A stretch of DNA of 32,844 bases from Planctomycetota bacterium (GCA_016935955.1 JAFGPY010000356.1:1-32844), one strand, 5' to 3'; positions 7,125 through 15,754 are shown, counted from the first letter of the stretch. Numbers and translations are program-made. The notes: generated from the sequence alone by a model not told the origin.

Positions 7125-8248
7125 TCACGGCACAGAGCGCCAAGCGACCGGGGGACGTGTGCGGCGACGTGCTCTCGTGGCGACGCGACGCGACCGCTAC
7201 GACCGCCGTACTCGCCGACGGCATCGGGTCGGGCATACGGGCCAACGTCGCGGCCACGCTGTGTGTCAGCCGACTGATGGCCTTGATCAAGGGAGGTACG
7301 TCGCTGCGCCACGCGTTCGGCGAACTGGTGCGCACGATGGAAGGCAACCGCGACCCGGCACTGCCCTTTGCCGCCTTCACGGCGGCGCGGGTGCTCAACG
7401 ACGGGCAAGCCACCGTCCTGAGCTACGAGACGCCCGGCACGATGCTGATCAACGGTCGCCATGCGACGGCTCTGACACAGCGGACCCTGACCATGGGCGC
7501 CGCCCTGGTGGGCGAAGCGTCGTGCTACCTCGAACCGGGCGAGGGATTGCTGCTGGTGAGCGACGGCATTACGCAGTCCGGCCTGGGCCGCGGGCTGGCC
7601 AACGGCTGGGGCCTGGAGGCTGCGGCCCAGTTCACCAGCGACCGCCTGCTCGAAGGGCGACAGTTGGCCGAAGTGCCCCAGACGGTGCACGAGCAGGCGC
7701 GGCGGCACTGGGGACCGGATCGCGGCGACGACTGCACGGCGGCCCTGCTGGCGTGCCGTTTGGGCAACACAATCAACATCCTGACCGGACCGCCAAGCAG
7801 CCGCGAGCACGACGCCGAGGTCGTGTCGGCGTTTCTTGCCGCCGAGGGTTTGAAGGTCGTCTGTGGCGCGACGACGGCCAACATCGTGGCACGCTGTCTG
7901 GGTCGCAAGGTCGACATCGAACAGGATCCTCGCAGCCTGGTCGCCCCGCCCCGCTATTCCATCCCGGGCATCGACCTGGTGACCGAAGGAGCCGTCACGC
8001 TCACCCAGGTCTACAACGTGATCGACGAAAGCCCTGACCACCACGAGGAAGACAGCGGCGTGGCCGATCTGTGCGGACTGCTCTGGACGGCCGACCGCGT
8101 GAACATCACTGTCGGCGTTGCGGCCAACCCCGCCAACGGAGCTATGAGCTTTCGCCAGCAAGGCATCCTGCCGCGCGCCACAATCATACCCCTGCTGTGC
8201 CAGAAGCTGGAGACGGCCGGCAAGTTGGTCCTGGTCCACCACGTCTGA
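7100..8248 (+). CDS. SpoIIE/PP2C-type serine phosphatase partnered with HydS
   Basis: A 382-residue protein. Residues 1-222 are a SpoIIE-like PP2C phosphatase: metal-binding aspartates are visible at D40 (LADGIGSG), D155 (VSDGITQSG) and D210/D211 (RGDDCTAALL). Residues about 225-382 form a conserved-looking extra domain that starts INILTGPP and contains KVVCGATTANIVAR (252-265), whose function I do not recognise. The protein has no signal peptide or membrane segment, so it should be cytosolic. Phosphatases of this type linked to sensory hydrogenases occur in other anaerobes, where they are supposed to pass the HydS signal to a phosphoprotein. No anti-sigma factor, anti-anti-sigma factor or kinase substrate is encoded beside it. 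It is the last gene of the operon, overlapping hydS by 25 bases. Confidence 0.85.
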   Translation: MAYKHFDIITAQSAKRPGDVCGDVLSWRRDATATTAVLADGIGSGIRANVAATLCVSRLMALIKGGTSLRHAFGELVRTMEGNRDPALPFAAFTAARVLNDGQATVLSYETPGTMLINGRHATALTQRTLTMGAALVGEASCYLEPGEGLLLVSDGITQSGLGRGLANGWGLEAAAQFTSDRLLEGRQLAEVPQTVHEQARRHWGPDRGDDCTAALLACRLGNTINILTGPPSSREHDAEVVSAFLAAEGLKVVCGATTANIVARCLGRKVDIEQDPRSLVAPPRYSIPGIDLVTEGAVTLTQVYNVIDESPDHHEEDSGVADLCGLLWTADRVNITVGVAANPANGAMSFRQQGILPRATIIPLLCQKLETAGKLVLVHHV

Positions 8249-8274
8249 TGTTGTTCGGCAGCACGCGTCAGACG
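8242..8274 (+). terminator. Hairpin over the end of the hydrogenase operon
   Basis: CGTCTGA (8242-8248, which includes the phosphatase stop codon) pairs with TCAGACG (8268-8274). Inside, TGTTG and CAGCA can extend the stem with one G-U pair around TTCGG. No T-run follows, so this would be an atypical or Rho-assisted end of the transcript. Confidence 0.3.
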
Positions 8275-8330
8275 GATCCCGATGCAGGTCCTCCCCAACG
8301 CCGAGGGCAGGAACCCGGTGCGGCGACCTC

Positions 8331-8360
8331 CTGGCATCGTGGGTCAGGATAATGTATACT
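8331..8360 (+). promoter_or_regulatory. Putative promoter of the GntR-LacI regulator gene
   Basis: CTGGCA at 8331-8336 (4 of 6 of TTGACA), an 18-base spacer, and TATACT at 8355-8360. The local sequence is AT-rich for this window. Transcription would start near 8367, about 120 bases before the start codon at 8489. Confidence 0.35.
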
Positions 8361-8488
8361 TCGTCAAGCGACGGAGCGGCAACCGAACATCTGCTGCCTT
8401 CGGGATGTCACCACGGCCCCCCTACCATGAATGCCTGGCGACACCGCAGGAGCAGACAACATCGCCGCCTGCCCGGCGGAGGTACACG

Positions 8489-9622
8489 ATGCGCAAACCC
8501 GTTGTCAAAGACAGGGTCCAACGATACCTGCTCCAGAAGCTGGCCATCGGCGAATGGACGCCCGGACACGTGATCCCTTCGCTGCGCAAGGCAAGTTACG
8601 AGTTGCGGATCTCTCACCGGCCGGTGAACCTGGTCTGGCGGGAGGCAATTGAACAGGGCCTCCTCGCCAGGAACGAACGCGGCGAGGCGGCCGTCACCGA
8701 GCGAGGTCCCGAACTGGCCCGGGCGATCCTCGCCGAGCTGGCCCGCAGGAACGACCTGAAACGCCTGGCGATCCTTCTGCCTCAACTCTTCAGCGTGCCG
8801 CTCAATCCCACGGTCGCGCCGCTGCAATCCCAACTGGTCCAGGCCGTCACCACTGCGGCGACGGCCCGCAGTTACGACTGCCGGGTCATCAGCCTGCAGG
8901 CGGCCGACCAACTCCACCAGGCCGCCGACCTGGTGCGCAGCTACGATGCGGCCTTCATCGTGGGACTGTCGCCCCAGTATCTGCCCGCTCTCACCCACCT
9001 GGCCGAGAGCGGCCTGCCCACGCTCATGTACCAGCGGAAGATCCCCGGCGTCAGCATCCCTTCGCTCACCACGGACTACAGTGGCGCCGCCCGACGCCTT
9101 GCGGAGCTGCTGGTCAGCAACGGTCACAGAAACATCACGCTCATTACGTCGCTTCACTCCGAAATGATCACAGACGAGCGCGTCCTATCGCAACGTGGAT
9201 GGTTCGAGGCACTGGAATCCACCGGCATTCTGCACGGCTGTGCAATGCCGGTGCTGTTCGACCTGGGCCCGCACAATGTCATGCTGGAGAAGCTCCTGGC
9301 CCTGCGGCCGCGCGTCACGGGGCTTGTCGTCGGCACGCCCAGCACCCTCGTATCTCTGACCACCGTGCCGCAGTTCTCCGGCCTCAGGGTGCCCGAGGAT
9401 CTTAGCGTCGCCGCCATCAGTTCGGTCGGCCACTTCGTCTTTCCGCCGGTCTTTCCGCCCATCACCTGCTTCGACGTGGACTGGCCTCGTGCCGGACAGT
9501 GCGCCGTCGAGATTATCGATCAGATGATTGGCGGCAATAGCAGCCCGAAGAGCATCCGCGTGCCGCTGCACCTTCGACTGACCGACAGCATCGGACAAGC
9601 ACCGGTCGCCGCTCAGGTCTGA
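8489..9622 (+). CDS. GntR-LacI chimeric transcriptional regulator
   Basis: A 377-residue regulator. Residues 1-70 form a GntR-type winged helix-turn-helix. It lacks the commonest GntR recognition-helix wording, but has the IPSLRKASYELRIS pattern at 29-42. Residues about 95-370 are a LacI/periplasmic-binding-like sensor domain (RLAILLP, DYSGAARRLAELLVSNGHRNITLI, LRVPEDLSVAAIS). This AraR-like arrangement normally releases DNA on binding a sugar or sugar derivative. ATG 8489 is supported by GGAGG at 8478-8482; an upstream in-frame ATG at 8282 would add 69 residues of unlikely composition and include the promoter. The following genes (beta-helix protein, two amidohydrolases, aminotransferase) are plausible targets, but no operator was identified. 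Confidence 0.82.
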   Translation: MRKPVVKDRVQRYLLQKLAIGEWTPGHVIPSLRKASYELRISHRPVNLVWREAIEQGLLARNERGEAAVTERGPELARAILAELARRNDLKRLAILLPQLFSVPLNPTVAPLQSQLVQAVTTAATARSYDCRVISLQAADQLHQAADLVRSYDAAFIVGLSPQYLPALTHLAESGLPTLMYQRKIPGVSIPSLTTDYSGAARRLAELLVSNGHRNITLITSLHSEMITDERVLSQRGWFEALESTGILHGCAMPVLFDLGPHNVMLEKLLALRPRVTGLVVGTPSTLVSLTTVPQFSGLRVPEDLSVAAISSVGHFVFPPVFPPITCFDVDWPRAGQCAVEIIDQMIGGNSSPKSIRVPLHLRLTDSIGQAPVAAQV

Positions 9623-9731
9623 ATCGTCCGGAAGCTTCAAGAGACGTCGCTCCCCGCGAATTCCAGACCTTTCAGCCTGAGGGCCGTCACTCGACCGTCC
9701 CCCCTGCCCTCGCCTCCACTGCCGTCCCACT

Positions 9732-9751
9732 GGCCACGGAAAGGCGTGGCC
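9732..9751. repeat. Perfect 7-bp inverted repeat downstream of regulator gene
   Basis: GGCCACG and CGTGGCC flank GAAAGG. It lies about 110 bases after the regulator stop codon. It may act as a transcript end or an operator; with no T-run, a standard intrinsic terminator is unlikely. Confidence 0.3.
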
Positions 9752-10002
9752 GCATAAGCTATTTGCCGCCAACCCCTTATGGATGCCGCCTCCGGTCGCA
9801 GGCGCAACAATGAGGCGCAATTCCAGAAATCGCTAACCGCGCAGCCGCACCGCAGGTCCCGACCGCAGGCGATCGCAGTCGCCGTGAGCCCGCGTGTCAC
9901 GGCCACAACAAGCAACGCAACATCTTGCCTGCCAATGCCATACGACCGAACAGGCCAACTCGATGGAATACGCAGAGACATCGTCCTCCACGGTCTTGCC
10001 TC

Positions 10003-10031
10003 TTGATCATGCCGCGGGAACCAGGCATAGT
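10003..10031 (+). promoter_or_regulatory. Putative promoter of the beta-helix gene
   Basis: TTGATC at 10003-10008, an exact 17-base spacer, and CATAGT at 10026-10031. Each box matches consensus at 4 of 6 positions. Transcription would start near 10038, giving a leader of about 55 bases that holds the Shine-Dalgarno AAAGGAGA. Confidence 0.42.
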
Positions 10032-10092
10032 GGCGCGTTCCAAGACGATCGGGCGGGTGTAGGCATGTTCGTGATGCAAAGGAGATCGCACT

Positions 10093-12783
10093 GTGAGAGC
10101 AACACGCGTGTTGTCCTGGTTTCTGACGCTTGTCGTATCCGCGTCCACTGCGGGGGCGGCGGACTATTTCGTTTCCCCCGGCGGCAATGACAACAATGCC
10201 GGCACCGCGGTGGACAAGCCGTTGAAGACCATCGCCCGGGCGGCCGGCCTGGCGCGGGCCGGGGATACCGTCCGCGTCGCTCCGGGCACGTACGATGGAC
10301 GAACAGTGCTCGGTAACTCCGGCAAGGAGAACTCGCCCATCACGATCCGCGGGGACGGCAAGGGCGAGGTCGTCTGGACCACCTCCGCGCCCGACCCGGA
10401 AGGCTGGGCCGAGAAGTACGCCCTGAACCTCTCGGACAGAAGCCATGTCGTTGTCGAAGGCATCACCTTCCGGAACTGTGCCGCCTGGATCCTGATGTCG
10501 AACAGCCACCATGTCACCCTTCGCAACTGTGTCTTCGACGGCGGACGCATGTACAACCTGCTGCGTATCAATAACGGATCATACAACCGCATCCTCAACT
10601 GCCGCTTCCCGTCTGCTCTCAAACAGACCGGCGTGCGCAAGGAAGCGGGCTGGATTCCCACGCCCGGGGCCGACTACATCGAGATCTTCCGCAACAGCCA
10701 CCACAACCTGGTCGACGGCTGCGAGTTCGGCGCGATTACGCACGTGGCCGTGGACATCGAGCCCCACGAGAAGAGCACGTCGCCGACGTTCAACATTGTC
10801 CGCAACTGCGTGTTCCGCAACCCCGAGTGGAAGGCCGTCAGCGTCCTTCGCGGCTCCAGGCACACCCTCGTGGAGAACAATCTCTGCGAAGGCAGCGCCG
10901 CCCTGTTCGTTCACGTCGAGAGCGAGCGGATGATTCTGCGGCGGAACTTCTTCCTGGGCTACCGCGACACGACCGGCGGCAAGCCCGACATCACCCAGCG
11001 AGGGACGATTCGTATCGGGGGCGGCACGATGGACTGCCGTTTCTATCACAACCTCTTCTACGACAACGAGCGTACGATCACCAGCTTCAACATGGGCCAG
11101 CCCGTACCCGGGAACCTCTGGAAGAACAACATCTTCTTCGACAACGCGCAGACCGTCTTTCTGGGCTTCAAGGAGTATCAGGCCGGGAACCGGACCCCCT
11201 TCCTGCACAACGTGCTGCGGGGCAAGGCCGCAGGAGAGAAGCTGATCCAGCTCGACAAGGATTTGTTCACTCTGACTGCGGCTGCGGAAAAGTTTCCCGA
11301 ACTCTATCGGGGCAATCTCGATGCGGACCCGCAGTTCCTCGATGCGGCTAAACAGGGGTTCCGCCTGAAGGATACGTCGCCCTGCATCGACGCCGGCGCG
11401 AGCCTGACCGTGGCCACGAAAGACGGGCGCGGCCGGGTGGTGCCCGTGGATGATCCATTATACTTCTGCGACGGATGGGAACTCATCGACGGCGACTCGG
11501 TGGTCGTCGGCGACAACCCGCCCGCCAGGATCGTCAAGGTCGATTACGAGAACAAGACACTCAAGCTCGACCGCGACATTACATGGAAAAAGGACGATGC
11601 CGTGAGCCACCCCTTCTCGGGCAAGGCTCCCGACATCGGTCCATACGAATCAGCGGGCGCCGGGGCGGGCCAGACCCCGGTGAATCCGCCGTCAGGTAAA
11701 ACCCTGACGGCCCTGAAGCCGGGCGACATGGTAAAACTGGCTGGCGGAGAAGTGGTGGTCCGGGCATTCGATGTTCTGCCGGTAATCAGAGACCAGTTCA
11801 GCGAGCGTTTCACGTTCGACTGCTTCGGCGAGAAGAGCTTCGAGCAACTTCGCAAACAGGAGAAACTGGACGACGTGGTGGCGCCCGGACAGACGGAGTT
11901 CGCCAGACAGGTGCTGCTCCTGGACTGGGCATACAGACGGATCAAGCACTTCGGACCGCCGCCGAAGGGTGTTTCACGTGACGGCCTGAGCATCCTCAAG
12001 GGAGTGGATGCGGGCCAGGCATTCAATTGCGGCTACTATGCCGAACTGCTACGTGAGGCCCTGTTGAGCATGGGGTATGTCTCCCGCATGATAGCCCTCA
12101 AGGGCGCCAAGAGCGACGGAAACGGCTCCGAACACGACATCGTGGAGGTCTGGAGCAACCAGTACCGTAAGTGGGTCGTCATGGACCCGACGGTGAACGT
12201 GTGTTTCCTCAAGGGCGAGATGCCGCTGAACGCTTTCGAGGTCCGTCGGGAGTGGTTCTATGGAGACAAGGGCAAGAGCCTGATCATTGTCGTCGGGAAG
12301 GAAGCCGAAAAACACACGACGCCCGACATGCCAATCAATCGTGGAACACATGCCGGCTTCGGCACTCTTACGCTGAACGATCGTTCCCTCGGCAAGTTCC
12401 TCTATGTGGCCTACATCCCCGCATCGAACGACGGCAAACGAAACTACGGAACGATGTTCATCACCAAGGACGGACTCTGCGAGGGAGTGACGTACCACGA
12501 ACGGATATGCCCCCAGGACCCGTCCGCCGAGCCCTATTGGCCGATGCAGCAGGCAGCACTGACGCTTACGCCTAGCGCCGGCACGACAATCCTCGTGAAG
12601 GCCGATACCATGACGCCCGATTTCGCGATGTTCCGCCACCGCATTGACGGAGGCGTGTGGGTGGACGGTCCGCCCCCTGCCGAGTGGAACCTCCACAAGG
12701 GCGGGAACACCCTGGAAGTGCGGGCTGTCAACAGGTTCGGTGTCGAGGGCGCCGTCAGCACTGTGGCCCTGCAGATGAAATAG
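10093..12783 (+). CDS. Secreted parallel beta-helix protein with transglutaminase-like domain
   Basis: An 896-residue exported protein. A signal peptide spans about 1-22, cleaved near AGA|ADYF. Residues about 24-440 look like a right-handed parallel beta-helix: DYFVSPGGNDNNAGT opening, LKTIARAAGLARAGDTVRVAPGTY, then short repeats such as HHVTLRNCVFDGG and HHNLVDGCEFG. These folds usually bind or cleave polysaccharide, but no lyase site was identified. Residues about 600-705 resemble a transglutaminase-like domain: C646 (FNCGYYAELL), H681 (SEHDIVEVW) and D698 (VVMDPT) form the expected Cys-His-Asp triad. The last ~150 residues are of unknown type. The start is GTG at 10093 with AAAGGAGA at 10077-10084. 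It may process a polysaccharide or a peptide-linked glycan outside the cytoplasm. Substrate unknown. Confidence 0.78.
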   Translation: MRATRVLSWFLTLVVSASTAGAADYFVSPGGNDNNAGTAVDKPLKTIARAAGLARAGDTVRVAPGTYDGRTVLGNSGKENSPITIRGDGKGEVVWTTSAPDPEGWAEKYALNLSDRSHVVVEGITFRNCAAWILMSNSHHVTLRNCVFDGGRMYNLLRINNGSYNRILNCRFPSALKQTGVRKEAGWIPTPGADYIEIFRNSHHNLVDGCEFGAITHVAVDIEPHEKSTSPTFNIVRNCVFRNPEWKAVSVLRGSRHTLVENNLCEGSAALFVHVESERMILRRNFFLGYRDTTGGKPDITQRGTIRIGGGTMDCRFYHNLFYDNERTITSFNMGQPVPGNLWKNNIFFDNAQTVFLGFKEYQAGNRTPFLHNVLRGKAAGEKLIQLDKDLFTLTAAAEKFPELYRGNLDADPQFLDAAKQGFRLKDTSPCIDAGASLTVATKDGRGRVVPVDDPLYFCDGWELIDGDSVVVGDNPPARIVKVDYENKTLKLDRDITWKKDDAVSHPFSGKAPDIGPYESAGAGAGQTPVNPPSGKTLTALKPGDMVKLAGGEVVVRAFDVLPVIRDQFSERFTFDCFGEKSFEQLRKQEKLDDVVAPGQTEFARQVLLLDWAYRRIKHFGPPPKGVSRDGLSILKGVDAGQAFNCGYYAELLREALLSMGYVSRMIALKGAKSDGNGSEHDIVEVWSNQYRKWVVMDPTVNVCFLKGEMPLNAFEVRREWFYGDKGKSLIIVVGKEAEKHTTPDMPINRGTHAGFGTLTLNDRSLGKFLYVAYIPASNDGKRNYGTMFITKDGLCEGVTYHERICPQDPSAEPYWPMQQAALTLTPSAGTTILVKADTMTPDFAMFRHRIDGGVWVDGPPPAEWNLHKGGNTLEVRAVNRFGVEGAVSTVALQMK

Positions 12784-12836
12784 GGCAAGATAGTGTTTCG
12801 CGAACTTCGCATTCGGGATACACTGTCGGCCGGCAC

Positions 12837-13643
12837 ATGAAGGAATGGGCAACGGCAGCCGCCATGGCAGACAAGACGCCGTTTATCGACATCCACGCGC
12901 ACTATCCGTTCGGGAAAGCGCCGCCCGACACGGAGTTGCTTGCGCGGATCATCGCCCGCGCCCGGCGGTTCGGAATCGGGCGACTGTGCCTGCTCGGGGA
13001 CGTCATCCGCTTCGGATACTATCCGAAGGCGGCACAGGTTCGCCAGATCAACGATCTCACGCACGCGATGGTCGAGCGGCACCCGGACGCGCTGATCGGC
13101 TTCTGCTTCCTGAACCCTCGGCTGGACGAGAGCGCGTGTCTGCGCGAGTTCGACCGCTGTGTCACGAAGCTCGGTTTCCGCGGGATCAAGCTCTGGGTTT
13201 CACTCAACTGCCGCAGCCGCAAACTGGACCCGATCATGGCACGGGCCGCGGAGTTGGATGTGCCGGTTCTCCAGCACGCATGGTACAACGTGCTGGGCCG
13301 AGAGGCTGACGAGTCCTCCCCCGGCGACGTGGCGAACCTGGCTGCCCGTTTCCCGCAGACACAGATCATCATGGCCCATCTGGCGGGGGTTGGCGTGCGG
13401 GGCCTCTGTGACATCGCCCCCTTCCCCAATGTGTCCGTGGACACGGCAGGCGCGCAGCCCATCGCCGGATTGGTCGAGGAGGCCGTGGCACGCCTCGGCG
13501 CCCGGCGCGTCGTCTATGGGTCCGACATACCAATGCGGGGCTTTTGTTCGCAACTGGGACGTATTCAAGGCGCCAGGATCGCCGCGAAGGATCGCCGCCT
13601 GATTCTGGGTCTGAATGCCAGGCGGCTGCTGAGGATCAACTGA
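12837..13643 (+). CDS. Amidohydrolase-family (TIM-barrel) metal-dependent hydrolase
   Basis: A 268-residue amidohydrolase_2-like protein. The expected metal ligands are visible: HxH in FIDIHAHYPFG near the N-terminus, a histidine in VLQHAWYN (strand 5), one in IIMAHLAG (strand 6), and the strand-8 aspartate in VYGSDIPM. It ends with LGLNARRLLRI, as is usual in this family. Relatives include decarboxylases of the ACMSD type and lactone or amide hydrolases, so the reaction is not assigned. The start is uncertain: ATG 12837 or ATG 12864 (MADKTPF), neither with a strong Shine-Dalgarno. It lies 53 bases after the beta-helix gene and one base before the next, related gene, so the two are likely co-transcribed and may form a complex. 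Confidence 0.8.
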   Translation: MKEWATAAAMADKTPFIDIHAHYPFGKAPPDTELLARIIARARRFGIGRLCLLGDVIRFGYYPKAAQVRQINDLTHAMVERHPDALIGFCFLNPRLDESACLREFDRCVTKLGFRGIKLWVSLNCRSRKLDPIMARAAELDVPVLQHAWYNVLGREADESSPGDVANLAARFPQTQIIMAHLAGVGVRGLCDIAPFPNVSVDTAGAQPIAGLVEEAVARLGARRVVYGSDIPMRGFCSQLGRIQGARIAAKDRRLILGLNARRLLRIN

Positions 13644-13644
13644 C

Positions 13645-14412
13645 ATGATCTTCGACGTTAACCTGTCGGTCGGACACTGGCCATTCCAGGCACTCCACGC
13701 GGAGACTCCGTCCCGCTTGGCGACGATCATGGCGCGTGCCGGCATCGCGGCGGGCCTGGTCTCGTCGATTGATGCCGTCCTGCTGCCGGCGCCGGACGAC
13801 GAGAACGAGCAACTGTTCTCGCGTCTCGGCAAACACGAACAACTCATCCCGGTACCCGTGGTCAATCCCCTGCTGCCGCAGTGGCCGGGCGCGGTGCGGC
13901 AGTATGCCGCGAGGACGCCTGCCGTCAAGATCTACCCGAACTACCACGGCTACGCGCTATCCGACGAGTGCGTCGCGGAACTGCTGCGCGAGCTTGGCCG
14001 GAGGCGTCTGGCGCTGCTCCTGCCGCTGAGGATTGAGGACGAGCGATCGCACCATCCGTTGATGAAGGTTCCCGTCGTGCCGACGGACGACATCCTCCGG
14101 CTGGCGGGGGCGTTTCCGGATGTGGCGATCGTCTGCTGCTGCCCTTATTCGCGGGAAGCGGCTGCGCTGCTCAAGGGCCCGCCGAACGTCTACGTGGACA
14201 TTTCCATGATCGACGGTCTGGATCCCGTTCGGTCCCTTGTGGAAGCGGCATCGTCGCGGCGAGTTCTCTTCGGCTCGCACGCACCGTTTCTCTACGCACT
14301 CCCGGCCACGTTGAAGGTCGAGGAATCGGACATCGCTGTGGCGGACCGACAGCGGATTCAATGGAAGAACGCGCGGCAGATACTCCGACTGCGTCGCCTG
14401 ATGAAACCGTGA
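13645..14412 (+). CDS. Amidohydrolase-fold paralogue lacking the metal ligands
   Basis: A 255-residue protein resembling its upstream neighbour in fold signature: a strand-1 opening FDVNLSVGHWPF, strand-8 LFGSHAPF, and a C-terminal QRIQWKNARQILRLRRL. The HxH motif is replaced by N6-L7-S8. The strand-6 histidine position reads IVCCCPYS, and the strand-8 aspartate is histidine (GSH rather than GSD). It is therefore either a non-catalytic partner or a subfamily with a different active site. ATG 13645 follows the previous stop by one base, so the two proteins are probably made together. I cannot assign a reaction. Confidence 0.72.
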   Translation: MIFDVNLSVGHWPFQALHAETPSRLATIMARAGIAAGLVSSIDAVLLPAPDDENEQLFSRLGKHEQLIPVPVVNPLLPQWPGAVRQYAARTPAVKIYPNYHGYALSDECVAELLRELGRRRLALLLPLRIEDERSHHPLMKVPVVPTDDILRLAGAFPDVAIVCCCPYSREAAALLKGPPNVYVDISMIDGLDPVRSLVEAASSRRVLFGSHAPFLYALPATLKVEESDIAVADRQRIQWKNARQILRLRRLMKP

Positions 14413-14503
14413 TGATATGGCGGCGGGGCCATGGCGACCCCACGCGAGTTGCGTCTACCTCGTGCGGGCTTGAGTATTCAGTACAAACTCAGAGGGTCAG
14501 GAC

Positions 14504-15754
14504 ATGAGCGCAGCGAAGAACGAGTTGGCGATCTTCGGCGGTACGGCCGCCAAGACGGCTGCTTACACCAAAGGCCCGCGCTTCGGCAAGGCAGAGGAAG
14601 ATGCGGCCGTGGCGGCCATCCGCTCGCAGAAACTGTGGATGAAGCAGGGAGGCACGCGCGTCCTGGCCGTCGAGAAAACCATCTGTGAACTCTGGGGCGT
14701 GCCGCACGCCATCGCCTGCTCCAGCGGCACTGCGGCCCTGCACCTGGCCGCCGTCGTGTGCGGAGTCGAGCCGGGCGACGAGGTCATTCTCAATCCCACC
14801 ACGGATTGGGGCACCATCTGCGGCCTGCTCGCGATGGGGGCCGTGCCGGTGTTCGCCGACGTCCATCCGGACACGCTCAGCCTGGACCCCGCCCGTGTCG
14901 CCGAGGCCATCACCTCGCGCACCCGGGCCATCATCCTGGTGCATCTCGCGGGCTACCCCGCCCACGTCAAAGAGATCGTCGCCCTGGCCAAGGAGCGCGG
15001 CGTGAAGGTGATCGAGGACTGCGCCCAGTCGCCGCTGGCGAGAGTGGATGGGCAGCCGCTTGGAACCTTCGGCGACGTGGGGACGTTTTCGGCCAACGAC
15101 TCCAAGCACGTCTCCTGCGGCGAGGGCGGTTTCGTGACCCTGCAGGACGAAGAGATGGCCCGCGTGGGCAGGCTGTTCATCGACAAGGCCTACGAGCGCA
15201 ACAAGGTCCGCGGCCAGACCGACGTGACATTCCTGGGATTCAACTACCGCCTCTCCGAATTGTCGGCAGCGGTCCTGGACGTGCAGCTTCGCGGCCTGGA
15301 GGAGCAGATTCGCGGACGGACGGCATATGCCGAACGTCTTATGGCCGGGCTCGACGGCCTGAAGGGTCTCCGCGTCCTGAGCCCCCTGCCCGGCGCCCGC
15401 GGCGCGTACTGGTTCGTGTTGTCCTGCCTGGAGCCGCAATGCCTGTCGGCCGATCGCGCAACAGTCGCGAAGGCCTTGGCGGCCGAGGGGGTCGCGGTGT
15501 GGGCGGCCCTGTCGCCGGCCAATACGCTCTATGGCACGACGGCCTTGCGCGAGAAGCGGTTGTATCCATGGGGACGCACCGCGCCGGCGTCCTTCCTTGG
15601 CGACCGGCAGTACGCCCCGGGCCTCTGCCCGGTGGCCGAGCACGTGGCAGCCAACGTCCTGTCGTTCCTGGTGAACCCCTTCTACACCGAACAGGACGCC
15701 GACGAGACGGCGGCCGGGGTGCGCAAGGTGTTGGAATACTATCGCACCGAGTGA
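14504..15754 (+). CDS. DegT/DnrJ/EryC1/StrS-family PLP aminotransferase
   Basis: A 416-residue fold-type I PLP enzyme that usually transfers an amino group to a keto-sugar, often nucleotide-linked. CSSGTAALHLAA (72-83) binds the cofactor phosphate. D172 in VIEDCAQS contacts the pyridine nitrogen. K201 in FSANDSKHVSCGEGGF is the Schiff-base lysine. The C-terminal half has the family-typical NYRLSELSAAVLDVQL. AGAGGG at 14491-14496 precedes ATG 14504. It lies 91 bases after the amidohydrolase pair on the same strand and may belong to that operon. A role in amino-sugar synthesis or in catabolism of an amino-polyol is possible; the substrate is not deducible here. Confidence 0.88.
   Translation: MSAAKNELAIFGGTAAKTAAYTKGPRFGKAEEDAAVAAIRSQKLWMKQGGTRVLAVEKTICELWGVPHAIACSSGTAALHLAAVVCGVEPGDEVILNPTTDWGTICGLLAMGAVPVFADVHPDTLSLDPARVAEAITSRTRAIILVHLAGYPAHVKEIVALAKERGVKVIEDCAQSPLARVDGQPLGTFGDVGTFSANDSKHVSCGEGGFVTLQDEEMARVGRLFIDKAYERNKVRGQTDVTFLGFNYRLSELSAAVLDVQLRGLEEQIRGRTAYAERLMAGLDGLKGLRVLSPLPGARGAYWFVLSCLEPQCLSADRATVAKALAAEGVAVWAALSPANTLYGTTALREKRLYPWGRTAPASFLGDRQYAPGLCPVAEHVAANVLSFLVNPFYTEQDADETAAGVRKVLEYYRTE

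Larger units (their letters stand above)
9623..10092 (+). other. Intergenic region between regulator and beta-helix gene
   Basis: No convincing gene was found in these 470 bases. They contain a perfect 7-base hairpin (GGCCACG 9732-9738 / CGTGGCC 9745-9751, loop of six bases, no T-tail) and a probable promoter at 10003-10031. Short open frames here on both strands have arginine- and serine-rich translations typical of non-coding GC-rich DNA. Confidence 0.6.

Noticed and set aside
9779..10006. 75-codon open frame between the regulator and beta-helix genes
   Set aside because: No Shine-Dalgarno, composition typical of non-coding sequence, and it runs into the putative -35 box of the next gene.
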